A stretch of 23,585 nucleotides of DNA from JBFFSQ01 sp041572275 (GTDB taxonomy: Bacteria; Pseudomonadota; Gammaproteobacteria; SZUA-229): positions 1 through 23,585 of the forward strand of contig JBFFSQ010000022.1 in NCBI GenBank assembly GCA_041572275.1, given 5' to 3'. A program made the translations under genes and the position numbers. How positions within the stretch are numbered: the first letter of the stretch is position 1; each line of letters starts with the position of its first letter. Shown here in pieces: positions 23,577 to 23,585 of this stretch. The notes under the pieces are model-generated. The model was not told the DNA's origin. It made no database searches and was given only the letters and a program-made list of their open reading frames with translations.

Positions 23577-23585
23577 GTGCATACC

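Overview
The window reads as ordinary, densely coded chromosome of a gammaproteobacterium with moderate GC (mid-40s percent by eye). The main clue is the block ftsK-lolA-rarA next to a divergently transcribed trxB. This is the E. coli trxB-lrp-ftsK-lolA-rarA neighbourhood, but with ald where lrp would be. aat, queA, hom and alaC are also of gammaproteobacterial type. A serine/alanine-glyoxylate aminotransferase at the left end would fit a marine methylotroph such as Methylophaga, but the genus is only a guess. I found no rRNA, tRNA, CRISPR array, IS element, prophage or plasmid marker, and no non-coding stretch longer than about 200 bases. Twenty-two protein genes account for nearly all the sequence.

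Layout. 53-1231 (+) is a class V aminotransferase that converges with queA (1266-2297, -). From 9014 down to 2374 on the minus strand lies a tightly packed seven-gene operon: RDD membrane protein, SpoIIM-family membrane protein, an unrecognised membrane protein, DUF4129, DUF4350, MoxR AAA+ ATPase, and DUF58. Five of its six junctions are 4-base ATGA overlaps. Upstream on the same strand are rarA, lolA, ftsK and ald (14482 down to 9054). At 14483-14628 transcription diverges to trxB and a FemAB-like GNAT protein (14629-16720, +). A three-gene minus-strand unit follows: ClC chloride transporter, a PDC/Cache-domain protein without an output domain, and a DUF1353 protein (19477 down to 16788). aat (19675-20370, +) converges with hom across a strong bidirectional terminator. 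hom is preceded by alaC (22996 down to 20459, -). A small Mth938-like protein (23184-23576, +) closes the window.

How the genes work together. ftsK (chromosome segregation), lolA (lipoprotein transport) and rarA (fork repair) are a housekeeping group. ald and alaC both interconvert pyruvate and alanine, and hom commits aspartate semialdehyde to threonine/methionine. The MoxR-DUF58 operon is a recognised but functionally obscure membrane-linked AAA+/VWA-like system. It and the ClC-PDC-DUF1353 unit are the least understood parts of the window. I see no clearly new defence system or mobile system. The candidates worth a second look are the MoxR operon with its orphan membrane protein, the ClC-coupled PDC protein, the inverted repeat between ald and trxB, and a hairpin that places the GNAT start codon in its loop.
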